From Psococerastis gibbosa (Eukaryota > Arthropoda > Insecta > Psocodea > Psocidae): 64,000 nt of DNA. The DNA lies in contig OZ020488.1 of the NCBI GenBank assembly GCA_963971405.1, positions 434,001 to 498,000 on the forward strand. Direction: 5' to 3'. Position numbers and translations under genes: made by a program. Shown here piece after piece: positions 32,773 to 46,026 of the stretch (positions within the stretch are counted from its first letter, which is position 1; every line of letters starts with the position of its first letter). Under the pieces are notes generated by a model. It made no database searches, was not told the DNA's origin, and saw only the letters and a program-made list of their open reading frames with translations.

Positions 32773-35700
32773 TCCATCAAGTTGGACGTCCTGGTAGTCG
32801 ACGTCTTTGAACCTGCAATGAAATATGCATGTGAAATTGGTAAGCTACGTGCAGCACAACCCCTTCGGCCATGTAATACTCATAACTTTGGTACATTTTG
32901 CCTTGTGTTGCATTATCGATATTACCATGCATAGGTTATACTTACTGCAAATGGAGCGGGGAATAGCTAGGCCTACTCCCTAAAAGTTTGTCAATGTTGC
33001 CATGAAACACCAGACAGAAAAGTACAGTTTATATAAATGGTTTGCACTTTTCCCTGCAAAACGAATTTCACCTGTACATATTCCAAGGCCCGAGATTCGC
33101 CCATTTCTTTCGTCAGGCGTAGGTAAGACATACTTTGGCAAAAAAGCATTGCAATGCGATCAGAGGTTAAAGAGGTCGTACTTCAGATCTGCTGAAGGCG
33201 AGTGGGGCTGCCCATTACAGCAGCAAGAAAACTAAATCTACGCTAAGAGGGAACTTGCCTCTTCCTATTTATCTATTATCACAGGCGCCGTAATAGATTA
33301 TTACATGGTAAATTATTGCACTAGGGCAAAATTTCCGCTGCCTAGACTTTGCCTATTCTTATAAGCTCTGGATCAATATTGATCCTTGGGTCAATTACAT
33401 AGTCTAGAATGAGCAGACAAATACAATACTACACAATACTATCTTATATACCTTATAATATATTATCGAAAATTCCTTCACACCCAAACCTTGCTTTGGC
33501 AAGCACCCTATTTGGGCTTTGTTACTCGCAGCATGTTAAGAGTAGGTAACCAGCCACGCCCCCTCCCACCCCGCCTCCAATCCTATATAAACCAAGGTTT
33601 CCTCTCCCTAGTCACATTTGCATCTTTTCCTCGAGCTGAGCAAGTCTAAAATCGCTGATAAGGTGTAACTGTGCTAGTGGGTTTCCCTCTGTAGATGGCT
33701 GTTCTTGCCGAAAGCACCAGTGGGTTTCTTAGACAAAGTTAATTTTTTAACGATTATTTGGGTTTTACTAATTCCAGTTATAATACTAGTAGTTTTTTTT
33801 TTTTTTTTTTTTAAAGATTAATCGCATACAAACAATTTAATGAATGTATCCGATTGACCTCTTCAGTCGCCTCTGTAGGTTAGTACCTGTGTTGAGCTGC
33901 GACACGCCTCCGATCGCATGGCGTGTAACGACTCACATAAGTGCAAGCACGTTACCACCTGGCCATCGAAGTCGATTTTTCTAAAACCTGAAGTTTTTGT
34001 TTGTTTATTAAAATGAAATACCACGAAATCACGAGTAATTAATTAATTCTGTTATTATCTATCTCGCTACCATATACTAATTGATAAATAGGAAAGCATG
34101 TACGGGTTCACTCGTACCGCTTCTTTGACAAAGGGTTAGTTGGGCTTACATTACCTGCTGTGTCGTGGTCGAGTGAATACAAGAGCAATGAATCAATCGT
34201 CCAGAAACATCAGTCCTTCTCAGGACTAAGCCTGATGATGGGAGGAGTACCCACTCCCAAAACGGCACCCCCTTCCCGTGACAGTGAACTCCACCTTACT
34301 AGTTCGATGACTGCGAGGCCTCTGCCTCTAATGATTAACACAGCAGGCAATGTAAGTCCTACGAACGATTTGCTAAAGAGCCGGTACGAGTGAACCCGTA
34401 CATGCTTCCCTATATAACAATTAGGATCGTTACTGTAATAGTTCCTAGGTAAATAATTGTCCTACGGTTAAATTTCAGCTTAGGTTTATATTTTGAGATT
34501 CCCTATCCCTAATATCCCTAAGCACTGAATTGATCGCCCAATTTTATACGATACAACCCAGTAATAGTAGCATAATGTCTTCAATAAATAAATTTTTGCT
34601 CAAAACTAAATCTTTATTTGGGAAAGCAACCTGTTCGGTTTTGTTATACTCTATTTAACATCTAAATCACACCTGAAGTTAGAAGGCATCCATAGAAAGA
34701 TTCCAAAGCAGAAATGTTTTGTTAGTAATTTTTCATTCAAATTGGGTCAATTTGTATGTTTTGTTCCCACCCAGTAGTTTGTCCACATCAGACAGACAGA
34801 CCTTTCGAAAAACTCTCAAAACGTGTAAATCCACTAAAATCCCGAAACAGGAAATTTCGACCATCACAAAGCTTTTCTTATGCCACGTATAAATAGGAAA
34901 TCAATAATATTACACCACTGCCATTAATTTTGACCAATAGAGTAAATGAACCAGGGGTGAGTCAGTACTGTCGTCAGAGTCAGACTGCCTAACCACGATC
35001 AGTTACCTTTGGCAATTGTCGAGGACTATGCGGGCGAGTTGAGTGATGGGCGGGTGCCCGGGGCACTTGTCGACAATTTCTTGCAGCAGAGGCAGCCCCC
35101 CCTCCGTCTCTACCAGCTTGCAGTACTTCTCAGCTGCAACACACATTTAATTACAAATGGACTCGCAATGTGTTAAAGGCATGCATGTCCGAGCATGTCT
35201 GTTGTGGATGGTTGACTACGAGATCGTTTACCAATTTGTATTGTACAATTGCATAGTAACAATATTAAAAGTGCTTCCGCTAATACGTTTGGGACGATTG
35301 AAACAACTTACTTCGCACATTCAAAATTAATACTCAAAATGGAGACCACTATAGGAGCTTTCCGATTATGTGAAACAAGACCTATTCTTAAATTTGAAAA
35401 TTCCGAGATACTGTTTTTCCATATTTGTAATAGATTGCAGCATAATTACTATTAGTGTTGTAGAGTAATACAGGAATCTAACTAATACTCGCTGCCGCCT
35501 TATTAAGGGCCTCTAATGAGTAGGCTAGGAAAAGGAAAAGTGAAAGTATAGCTGTATAAGCTGATCCAGTATACCAGAATCGATGAAGCTAATGGACTAC
35601 TAATTAAACAAGTATACGCAAAGTAACACTTACGGTACATCTTGGTGAGGTTGGCCAAGGCCCAGGCTGCCCAGTGCTGGCACTGCGGCGTGTGGAACAC

Positions 35701-38700
35701 TGTCAGCAGCGAGAGGATGGGCTCGAAAGAGCGGTAGTTGATGTTGCGCTCCTCGGAGAGGTCCCAGCAGTCCATGGCCATTTGCATCACGCTGAGCACG
35801 TAGGTGCGGGCAGGCTGCTCCAGGGTCCACGCAGCCGCTCCGTCCGAGCACATGTGTGCCAGCACACCCGCCGCGTTGTACGACACCTGCAAGCAAATTC
35901 TCCACTTATTATTGTCCAGATAAGCACACAAAACAAGGATAATAACAGTTGGAGCGTTTTGTACCTCAATTCCGTCGCTTTCCGAGAGCAATAGCTGAGT
36001 GAAGACGGTGACGAATTTCTCAGTCATGAGTCTAGGGCGCAGCGCTGCAACCTCGGCCACGTTCCCTGTAATTAAAAACGTATCCATATTACCTATCTCC
36101 TGTGGCCGCCACGGAAGATAATATCCAACATAATTATCTATTCTATTTTCTTACCGAGCAGTCCCATCATGTTCCTGAGAAGTTCCGCCTTCTCTGGGAA
36201 TGCCTGTAACAAAACAAAACATTACGCCATAACATTCAGAAATTAAGGGTGTACATTTCGGAACTCATTCGATTGTTGAGACTTAGAGATATAATTTTAG
36301 ATGAATAAATGGGTGGAATTTTATGAAAATTGAAAATCTAATCGGGAAGTTTGTCACCTGCACATAGGGTGCATAGGGTGTTACCTTGAGACAGGCTAAG
36401 AAGAGGTCCATGCCGCCACCGTCGAGGAAGTGCTCGCAGTTGTGGGCGGTCTCGTCGGTGACATTCCAGAGCGTGCTCCAGGCCACCTCTAGCACGTCGT
36501 CGCACAAGCCCCTCTTCAGCCTTTCTGCTATCAGGCGAAGCATTTTCTGCAACGTCAAAGTCCATCACAGTCACCAGACACACAGATCATTCAAATTGCT
36601 CATATTACATGCGATATCTAGTACTAAGTATCATGGTACTTGGTAGATTTCATTAGGGGGTAAGAGGTTTTATTTATGACAGATGATTACCAATTAATTA
36701 ATGAGGAGTTGGAAGAGTGACTAAAGCATATTTGTAAGCAAGTAAGTAAAAGTTATGCGACGGTATCTGCAAGCATTAAGAAGGTGGCGTAATGCGGGGA
36801 TATGTGATCTAGCAGTAGTAGTCGTGTATAACACATACAACGTTCCAATTGAAAACGCATCTCAATGGCTGACTGCGACAAAGAACGGGCTCAACAAAAT
36901 ATTTTACAGTTTAAAGGATCCAAAGAAACAATTGAAATGTTTATTGTCCCTGAAAAAAAGTAAGCCACCAAATTCAAACCTCCTTCAATTAGGGCAACAA
37001 TGTAATGGAGGAAAATACTGCAAGCAACTTATGCCATGTCAGATATTCCAGAAAATTCTTTGCCCCAATGATTAATTACAAGGAATCCACATTCACGCGT
37101 TGCCTGTCAATTGTACAGTGCTTTCCGAACAGACAATTACCTAAAGTGAAGGCAGTCAGTGCAGTGGTTTAATATTTTCGGAAATGTGATATTGGTATTT
37201 GAGAGTTACCTGGACCGCTGCGGCCTTGCCTAGTATGAGCTTGTGAGCGCCGTCGACCTGGCACGCTAACGAGTTGAGCAGGTAGATGGCGACCCGCTGA
37301 ATGAATACTACCTCCCCCATGGCAGTCACCGTGAAAAGCAGCATCTCCACCAGCCTCGCGTACTCGAACATCTCAAAATTATTATTAATAGTTAGCCACG
37401 AACTATCCCTCATGACAAGCAATTTAATTGTTTTTCTACCAACAAGATGGCACTAATGGGCACCATCGCCATGCCATCAGACCCGTTACGATAAACCCCC
37501 AGAAATACACTCAAAATGCTCAATTATAGGAATGACTTGGTTATTTGGGAAAATAATACTAAAAACTACCAGCAATTTTCTTTCCAAAGGTACGATCTGT
37601 TCTCATGCTCACAATTTAATACATTAGCAACATTGTCATCAAATGAGCGCAGACTTTAGCCGAAGCACCTGTTACTCCGATATGATTGTCTGGCGGTTTA
37701 CAGTGTGTGGTCAACAGCACCATAGTGATCGTATAACATAATAACCTTTAAACAATTTCTTGCGGGCAGGTTTTGCCGTAACTTATATTTGTCTGCTGAC
37801 TGCCCTTCATTAAACAAAATTTTTAGAAAAATCATTCTAAAACTTTAATCCTGCTGTGGGAAACGGTGGAGTATATGCATCAAGTTTTATATGCAATTGT
37901 AGTATACATACCACATCGCGAGGAATTTTAAACTGGCATAGGCACAGGCAGCCATTGCGAAGCATGAACGAGTCCTCGCGATGCCTTGACATGCCGTTGA
38001 GCAGGGCCCGTATGATCCGCCGAGTCACCACAGTCGGCAGTCTCTCCCTGCTCTTGACAATAAAAAACAGAGTGGCACTGAAAATTACGAAACATTCATT
38101 AGTAAAATTGCTCATACTTTACAGTATGCCATGGCTGTATCTGAGATTTGCACTTGTGGATCATATGCGATACACATCATATTCCAGTATTATATGGTGT
38201 ATACAGTGGCGGATTAAAGGGGAGGGCGGCGGGGGCGGTCGCCCTCCCGAAAGGTATAAAAAAAGAAGCATTTTCTATCATGCACATAGAGTAAAAAAAT
38301 AATTTCGCACATTAGTTTTAGAAATGAAAAGGAAGGAATTGGCGTGAAAATGTCAATCACTGTCTACAAGTGTCTATTTGCCACGTTTTTAAGTTTTCTT
38401 TTGTTTACTAGCATGTAATAACATAGCTTTAAATTGTCATCCGTCATAACACTGACATTAAATTAACTTTATGAGTAGAGGAAGAAGAACGCAATGATCC
38501 ACAGTAAAATACTTCTTCTTCCTCTACTCATGATGTTCTCCAAGTTCCACGAAGTCACCAAGGAAACTCTCTCAAGGATTAAACTAACTTTGATTGAAGA
38601 GGTAACCTCAACGTAATAACCGAAATTAGAGGATATAGAAAAACTGGGCTTGGCGGGATTCGAACCCACGATCTGTCTAACATTACGAATCATGTCAATT

Positions 38701-41700
38701 CGAGCATATACTAAGTAGAGGATATACTGTACATATACAGCAACTGTTGTTGCCGGGGCTTGTGGTCCAGTGGTTATGGTGACGCCCCGATTAGACGTAT
38801 TTTTCTATATCCTCTAGTTTGGGTTAACATATGCGAATGTCCCTGTTTACCTCCCATTTCTGACTTATTTACCGTATATTAATGGAAATTGCCACGTTGC
38901 ATATCCATCAGAGTTTTATTAGATTGTATACCTCGCTGATATTTGAATCGTCTTCTTCTTCTCGTGTCTCTCCATGGCTTCCAGTATGACCTCGAGAAGG
39001 CTCTCATTGCCGCCGTCCTCGCTCCGGCAGATATTGTACGTCTCTCCAAGGACTTTCTCCAACAGTGGAGGGCGGTTCATGTAGGCCCAGGCGGCCGTGA
39101 GCAGCTGCTCAACATTGGCGTCACCCGCAATGACGTTGGCAGGGATATCATGCCGGCGGGACGCCTCGTGCTCCGTGTCGTACAGCCCCAGGAACTCGAG
39201 CGGCCTAAAACGAATTAATTTATGCACAGTATAATTTATTATATTTCAAAAACATTAAGATAAAAAAATTAAATTTTTATGCAAACAATAAAAAAATAAT
39301 TAAGTAATAATAATGGTGAAGACACAAATGTTTTTAGACGTAAATTTATTCTAGTTTTAATTTGATAAAAACTTGTATTTTTAGTTTAGTTTTGTAGTAT
39401 CAGTTACATTTTTGTGTAATATTTAAGTTAACATTACGGGTTAATTGTAAGAGTGGGCCGCAAAGCCCAAAATTCGCCCACATGGAAAATGAAGACAATT
39501 TTCTTTCTTTCTTTAAAAATAAGTTTTAGGTAAAGGTTCAGTTTAGCTACTCCGGCTCCGTATACAGAGCGGGACTGTTTTTGCTTTCCAATTTATGCGT
39601 AGTATAAGGAAAGCTTTGTGACGGTCGAAATTTTCGATTCCGCGATTTCAACGGATTTACACGTTTTGGGGTCCCAGGAACCCAAAAAAGTGTTTTTTAC
39701 GAAATGTCTGTCTGTCGGTCTGTCTGTTCGCCGATTTCCTGGCAAACTGCTAGGTGGATTTCAGTGAAATTTGGCATGTAGGTTCAAAAAATCATACCTC
39801 GGGACCATTTTTTTTATTTTCGGCTAACTCAATTTGGGGGGGTTTAATTCTCAAAAAACTCCAAAAAACGTCTAAAAAAATTATTTCTCAAAAACGGCTC
39901 CAACGATTTCTTTTAAATTCACATATATTCTAGTCGTTCTTAATGTTGATAAAATGCGGGGGGTCACTTACCCCTTGATAGTTTGCTTCTGGGGTAAAAA
40001 AACAAAAATAACTTAATTTTAATGAAAAATGACTAAAAAATAATATTTCTGCGAAACTTTTCTATCGATGATTTCTACCTTCAGGCATGTTTTAGGTGTT
40101 AAATTGAGTAACGAAACCGGACAGTTTGCTTTCCCAAAAACCTATTTGCTTTTGCGCAAAAATTTTTTTTTTTGAAAAAATGATAGAAACTTCACGCTGA
40201 AATGCATTGCCTGCCCTGCCATTATTACTGTGTTGTAATGTGTTTTAAATATATTGAGATATTGAGGCTACCTCACCTCCAGTGACGTCAGGTGGACACC
40301 CCCCCCCCCCCCCCCCGAGATACCCGAAATTTAACCATAGGAAAATTATTTACCATGAAATTATTCATTTTCTCTCCCTACTAATTGATAAATTGGAAAG
40401 CATGTTCGAGTAAACTCGGACCGGTTCTTTACATTAGCCCCCACGGGACAGGAAAGTGGTGGGGCTTTGGGAAGGGAGAAGCTAAAAGAAAGCATAAAAG
40501 TGATATAATTTCCACAAGCTTACCATAATTATTGATTATTTTAAATTTGTAGTGAAATTATTTGAAAGAGACAAAACAAGCGGATGAATATTACACAATT
40601 GCACAATTTAGATTGTTGTCTTCTGCAATTTTTTGGGCTCTTTATCAGGTAGCCACTTCGTCCGTGCCTGTTCTATCCAATTATCAGTACATGAAGTCAT
40701 GACTGGATGTCTAAACTATGTAAGTAAGTAATGTATGTAAGTAAAAGTTTCTTTTGAATAAGGATGGAAAATGACTCGTGGCAAGATAATACCAATTCAA
40801 GAATAATTCAAAATAGATTTGCATAAGTAATGAAAGTAATAAAGGAACATAGGCCCTACTACTGCGCGAAGTTGGCACACGGCGTAATTACAATATTGTA
40901 CATGCTCATACTAATATTAATAGTCTTTATTTGAGCCATCAACAGAGCAGGTCTACAACGATGACATTTACAATGGTACAGTACAATTCACACGCAACCA
41001 AAAACTACACACAAAGGCTTTAAAAAAATAAATAACTAAAAAATAAAACTACCTATAAAACAACAATGCCCCCTACGGCACGTCTACTTATAAAGTCCAA
41101 GATAGCCGCCCTGAAGGATGGTAGGCTCAGTGCAAATGGATCAGGATCATTGAGTTTGTTTATAGCCCCAATGATCCTATCAAGCAGTGACTAACACGTA
41201 GAGTTGGCAACAAAGTTTTCGATCTTGGGTTCTTGGTATTAACTGTGAGGTAAACTCTTTCGCGTATAGAAGGGCAGTCTAGATGACTGTTAATCAACTT
41301 ATAAAAGAAAATACAGTCTGAAACCACCCTCCTACACTCAAGAGAGTTCATCTCAAACTCCATCTGCAACTGAGCTGTGCTAACGGGGTGGTCTCTGTAG
41401 TGTGGATAGGTCCCATGTCTCCTGAAATACAGATACCTTCAGAAACGCTTTTGCACTAGTTCAATGGACAGAAACTGACGCGCTGGGCCGCAATTCCACA
41501 CCACAGAGGCATATTCGAGCCTAGAGCGTACAAACGCATTGTAAAGCAGACTATTTGTTGATGTTATATGTTTATGTTATGTGAAATGGTGAGATATCCG
41601 GATCACAAAGCCAACAACTCTGTTAGCAGACTTAAAAATATCTCCCATGTGGGCATTGAACGAGAGGTCGGAGCTGAAAATGACACCTAGCTCCCTTACC

Positions 41701-44636
41701 GTCCATGTGGCCTATATCTGATTGCTATACCTAATTGCGAATGGAGAACACATGCAATGATGCAAATAAAATTTATTTATTTAATAAAAGGAAAGTATCA
41801 GGAATGATGATTGAAAGTAAGCAAATCCATGAATTCACCCACTTCATGGTTTTTAATACCTCCTCCTCCTCATTATTTTATAAAAATTAATAATATTACA
41901 CAATTAAATATAATTAATTTTTGTTATTTACAATAATAAACAACGTTAATGGGCCTAACACATTTTAAAGATAAATTTGTAAACAATAAAATAATATCAC
42001 ATATCACCGCACTCCTACTTTCAATATTATAAAAGCACACGTTTGATTAATTTTGATGTAACTCAAGAACTATTTTTGACTGACCTTCAATTTTTTTCAC
42101 AAAAGGACTTCTTTTGAACCAAGGAAGGATTTTGTTAGGGGTACAACTAAACTGAACCTTTACCAAGTTTTAGAATAATAGACCGTACATTATTTTATAT
42201 TTTATTTATTCTTTGAAAGAAGATTAATTCCTACCTCCCCACGCGGCAACGCAAGCCCTGGATGTCCGTCTTATAAATTGATTTTCCGTCACTTGCTACA
42301 CCTGCAACAACAGTTAACAGTTTAGTAACTATTTATTGCTCAACACGACACAGACACAGACGTCATTATACAATTGGTATTAATTATTAAAATCACTACT
42401 GAAAATGAATTTACAAAATGTTAAGCTTTTCGGATTGAAAACTTAACGGGAGCGGTAGCGCCACAGCATTACATTTTTAAAAACATTTTTAAACAACTTG
42501 AGACAAAGTTATTTTGATGAAATTAAATCTTGATCCGCAGTCTATATTATCTAAATGTATACATAGAGAAACTTTTGGTCTCAGGTCTCATGGATGTGAC
42601 CTCATTTTTTTTATTTTTACTAAAAAAGGATAATGACACATAAAAAGAGACCCGTCTCTGATGGTATGGCGTGTAGAGACTCGCAATAGTATACGCACGC
42701 TGCCATCAATAACAACTCTAACACATGTTTCCCGTGAAATTAAATTTTGCAAACCTGTAAGGTTTTTCCCCTCAGGTTATCTCTAAGCAAAGATAAATAT
42801 GGTAAGAAAGAGGGCGAACCTTTAAATTTGTATGATTACAAATCGTCAATACATCGCCATTTTTCGGGGTTACCGAATAAGCAAAAACATTAAAGTGAAA
42901 AGGGGCGATAAAGTGCATTTTACCGATTTTGCGCAATTAATTAAGCTGCTTGCATGGTAAGAAGCTGGTATTTTCATAAGACCTATTTAGTACCGGAGCG
43001 ACTGGGCACGAGGAATTTATTCATTTCGTCAATTAAACATGGTTTCAAGTTGTTTACAAAATAATTTAAAATGTATGTCTCCCTTATAACGTGACCATTT
43101 TTTTTCCGCAGAAAATCGTATCGCTACCACGGAGGACTAAGCCTAGGCATATAATTGCTGAGAAAATTTTGACAAGCAGCTGTTAAAAAAAAAAAGTAAA
43201 GTAAATTCGTGTCGGGGTGGTACTACCCGTGGTACAGGAGTTTTCAGGTTGCATCAACAGCCTCCTGTTTAACCTATCGACAGTCAGGGAAGACTGCCGG
43301 GACCGCCGGCTTTACATGCCCTCCGAAGCATGGTAGTCAGAAGATAAATAATTGTACCACTAGAAAATTTTGGCATTCGGGTGGGACTCGAACCAGTCAC
43401 CTTCTGGATGATAGTCCGAGTCGTTACCTCTACGCCATTCTGACTACTTAGCAGCTGTTCATGTTACCGATAAGCCACAGTTATGAAAGGGTCACACTTT
43501 GAGTGTTTTCCATCCCGCCAATCGCTTATGGGTGGTTGTTGTTGATAATCTATCGATGACATTAAAGTTAAATTAAAACTACAAAAACCGTGCAAAACCT
43601 CTAAATTTCATGAGAAATCTCAATTTATACTGAATACTAATTTAAATTGTCAGATCCTGTTATATAATTTCTGATGTGTCGCAGTAAAGATGAAAGTGAG
43701 ATGACTAGGTCAGAGACAACAGAACTGTTTCTCGTGTGGGTCTCAATTTTTTAAACTTGAAGGCTCTAATTATGCAAGCTAAGAATTTAACAATGAGCCG
43801 CTCATGTAAAACCTTATCTGCCCATTTCTGTTTACAAATCATATAATTAAAAACTCACCTCGTCCAGCAAGATTTGTCTCGGAAATATCCAGGTAAACGA
43901 GGTGAGGCAAACTTTCCACTATAGAAGCTAATACCAAGTCTGGGTAGGTGTAGGGTTGCTCAGAACCGGAGATGTCTAGATGAGTCAGCTGTTTGAGATT
44001 CATAATAGTTGTTAGCCCGTTGATTGCCTCCAGATTGAACTTGCTTATCTTGTATAATATTAAACATTTAAGGTGGGGTAATGTTTCCAAGCACGATAAG
44101 TTGTTAACACCAAAAGCACACGACAAATTTAGGGACACTAACTTTTGTAGAGGCTGAAGAAGCAATTGCAATGTTAAAAAGTTTCCAAAGTCATGCCATT
44201 TATAAATACATAATTTTTTCAGGTTCGGTGCATTTTTTAACCCTCCAGGATAATGCTCTATTTTTTTCCACGAGCCAACAGACAACTCCTCGAGACTGGC
44301 ACCGTGTGTGTTTATTTGCTGCAGCAGAGTTTCGGGTACTGAAGTGCACTGTGATACATCTAAATGAGTTAACTTGTGACACAGCAAGCTATTTAATCCT
44401 TCTTTGCTAAGATCCCCCCTTTTGAGCCGAGCCTTGGTAAACTTTGTGTGAACGGTGTCTGCAAATACGAGAGCAAATGTGTCATTTACAGGTCTCCCAG
44501 ATTGAGTGTGGACTCTCAAGAATTCTTCACATATCTCCTTTGGTAGTGATGCTCCTATTAGTAGCGTTATGTTATTTGATAAATACTCTAAGCATATTTC
44601 TAGAAGCTTATCTGGTTCATTTGTAGTAGGCAGCAT
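32770..44636 (-). CDS. zer-1: zer-1 homolog (ZER1/ZYG11 family), 11 coding exons
   Basis: ZER1 proteins are substrate receptors of Cullin-2 RING E3 ligases that recognise N-terminal glycine degrons. Coding exons on the minus strand are 44636-43859, 42301-42235, 39204-38932, 38077-37912, 37371-37210, 36546-36385, 36203-36155, 36065-35965, 35886-35634, 35133-35007 and 32812-32770. All have GT..AG borders and compatible phases. They sum to 2181 nt (726 residues plus stop), close to the human protein's length. Residues about 1-75 form the N-terminal adaptor region, about 85-270 leucine-rich repeats (LTHLDVSQC, LVSLNLSC, LTHLDISGS, LVYLDISET), and about 285-715 armadillo-like repeats. Family signatures are WSTLWNVTDET and NINYRSFEPIL; the latter plus QHWAAWAL favours ZER1 over ZYG11. 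The start is the ATG at 44636 after an A-rich leader. Confidence 0.93.
33535..33790 (+). repeat. LTR-like/promoter-like repeat, copy 1
   Basis: About 240 bp here match 60396-60655 closely. Both copies carry a GC-rich CCAGCCACGCCCC, a TATA box in CCTATATAAACC and ATTTGCAT (an octamer-type sequence) downstream, then TCGAGnTGAGCAAGTCT and GTGGGTTTCCCTCTGTAGAT. The order resembles an LTR U3-R-U5 or another transposon promoter. Ends are approximate, and no partner LTR or internal coding region is attached. It lies in the last zer-1 intron. Confidence 0.55.
33795..33973 (-). repeat. SINE, copy 2, with poly(A) tail
   Basis: On the minus strand the element begins GACTTCGATGGCCAGGTGG and ends in about 20 A (T-run at 33795-33814 on plus). 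It matches 27559-27742. It is inserted within the LTR-like repeat region: related sequence continues on both sides, with AAGTTTTTGTTtGTTTATTA near 33990 resembling 60660. Confidence 0.7.
33990..34905. repeat. Diverged ends and fragment of the ~860-bp repeat family
   Basis: At 34079-34128 the sequence ATTGATAAATAGGAAAGCAT plus a GGTTCACTCGTACC hairpin matches the 3' end of the family on plus. At 34381-34905 a minus-strand copy starts with the same hairpin and ends near CACAAAGC..TTATGCCACGTATA, with CAGACAGACAGACC inside. Much of its interior is deleted. The two face each other around 250 bp of unassigned DNA. Confidence 0.5.
38580..38830. repeat. Two tRNA-derived SINE pieces, head to head, in zer-1 intron 3
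   Basis: A minus-strand piece (about 38580-38690) has the B-box GTGGGTTCGAATCCCG and the tail shared with 16500-16560. A plus-strand piece (about 38750-38825) has the A-box half GGGGCTTGTGGTCCAGTGG and its own TTTTTCTATATCCTCTAGTT tail. Neither is a full tRNA. The arrangement suggests SINE insertion followed by rearrangement. Confidence 0.6.
39582..40430 (+). repeat. ~860-bp repeat family, full copy 2
   Basis: It runs from TGCTTTCCAATTTATGCG to GGACCGGTTCTTT and is collinear with copies 1 and 3, including the CTGTCTGTCGGTCTGTCTG run and the C-tract near 40305. It lies in the second zer-1 intron in antisense to the gene. Confidence 0.75.
40920..41765 (-). repeat. LINE 3' fragment (RT thumb and C-terminus)
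   Basis: On the minus strand VRELGVIFSSDLSFNAHM, then RSRLEYASVVWN and a C-terminal ECRRVVSDCIFFYKLINS follow the order of CR1/Jockey RT C-termini. Stops and frame changes are present (for example near 41435 and 41570), so it is a decayed, 5'-truncated insertion inside zer-1 intron 2. An AT-rich 3' tail reaches about 40920. Confidence 0.75.
42636..42705 (-). repeat. Partial SINE (copy 3 relative)
   Basis: Minus-strand GATGGCAGCGTGCGTA and GAGTCTCTACACGCCAT resemble the head of the SINE at 27559 and 33795. Only about 70 bp are recognisable. Confidence 0.45.
43200..43445 (-). repeat. tRNA-derived SINE of a second family
   Basis: On the minus strand the head reads AGAATGGCGTAGAGGTAACG (A-box) and later GGTTCGAGTCCCACCC (B-box), about 60 bp apart as in a tRNA. 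It is followed by a body with CCGCCGGCTTTAC-type sequence (plus-strand phrase). It lies in zer-1 intron 1. Its body is unrelated to the SINE at 16500, and non-tRNA sequence follows the B-box. Confidence 0.7.
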
Positions 44637-45470
44637 TTTTTTGTTGAATTTGCGTCAGCTTTATCTTTAATATTTTGCTTTTATTGCAGTTTGCCAACGC
44701 TTCAAAAATCACTTTTCATACATAATATCTTATTAACAGTCACGGCATATTTGCAGCAAATTTTCGTTTTGTGACTGTTTTAAATTATCTAAAATTACAT
44801 TTTCTACCATTTTCCACAGGGGCAACGAAATTGAAATACTAATAAAAATAAAATAATAATAATATGAGTAATCAGCTGTTGAAGATTTTCACAGACAAAA
44901 GTAAACAAATCTCTGGCGACAATGGGGTTCATTTGTGGCGTCATTTTGTAGATGGCAGCACCAGTTGCAATGATATCAAAGCGTTGATTTTTCCATAAGC
45001 CTCAATACTATTTTAGAGTGATTTTTAATTACGTATTATTTTAAAGTGATATTTATCTATAAATCATGGAGAATATATATATTAAATTATATGCAGCGAA
45101 ATAAGGTCGAGGCATAGTAAAAATATTATAAAAAATATTAAAAGATTTAATTAGATGCTAAGATCTTAGTTTTCGCATGCAAACGGCGGCCATTTTGAAT
45201 AATATGGATATCGGTTTGTCGTCAGCGAACCTAGTGAGCAAAACTGTCCCTACAGAACCTCATTTATAGAAATATTTTTTTTATAATTTTCCTGTTATGA
45301 TAAACACTGACTACTGTGGAAATTTTTAGGGTCAATTCATTTTTTTATAAATTTAACGGCAAAAATTACGTATTTATGTTAATTTTCTTCTTTTTTGTAA
45401 TTTTGTTGGTTAGTTGGTTTCGCGTTTTTAGTTTACGTCTGACGTCTGTACTCTGTAGTTTGTTAAAGTC
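44637..45470. other. Upstream region of zer-1, no gene
   Basis: This stretch precedes the zer-1 ATG and must hold its 5' UTR and promoter, possibly within 44640-45260. There is no clear TATA box. GC-richer phrases such as GGCGGCCATTTTGAATAATA near 45186 and GTCATTTTGTAGATGGCAGC near 44939 are visible but cannot be assigned. A short hairpin (AGAGCCCT..AGGGCTCT) sits just after its right edge. Confidence 0.4.
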
Positions 45471-46026
45471 TAAGGCACTATATATAGAGCCCTATTAAAA
45501 TCTAGGGCTCTATATTAGACAGGTATTGTCATCCGCCATGTTGTATCAATTATAAGTCTTGTGTATAAGCCAAGCATTGGGTGTTTCCCTATTTATTTTT
45601 TGAAATTTATCGTTGTTTATTTATTTTTATTTAAAAAATGTGCTACCAAGTAGGGAAGTGTATAATAAAAAATTACTAAAACGTCTATTAGTTTTTTTCA
45701 ATTTTTTTCAATCTTACTTTTCTTACACGAGTCGGTCAGCGTAACACCTGTGTTTGCACCATTGGTTTGCACTGCGCATGCTCATGGACTCATGGACAGA
45801 ACATCGTATAATTATATATTTGGGCTGCCACATTCCGTGGTTTACCTCAGAATTTCGTGGGAAATAATTCTATTCCGGGATCAACAATTTTTGAGTACCT
45901 AAGAACAGTGGGTACTGTAGGTACGTAGGCTTAGGCTACAGTTCAATGTGAAGGGTTGTAATACTGCAATTTACTTTTGGCCTACGGTACTGCATGCTAT
46001 TTTGGTGTTCTGTGCTGCTGACTATT

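Noticed and set aside
35674..35994. Plus-strand ORF opposite zer-1 exons
   Set aside because: It is the antisense shadow of conserved zer-1 coding exons.
36755..37075. 106-codon plus-strand ORF inside a zer-1 intron
   Set aside because: Starts at an ordinary intronic position, shows no domain, and lies antisense within a confirmed intron.
38209..38290. Second hAT MITE
   Set aside because: Only a left CAGTGGCGGATT-like end is present; no right end or 8-bp duplication was found.
43350..43445. Functional tRNA gene on the minus strand
   Set aside because: Boxes A and B are present, but the unit continues into a non-tRNA SINE body and cloverleaf pairing is poor.
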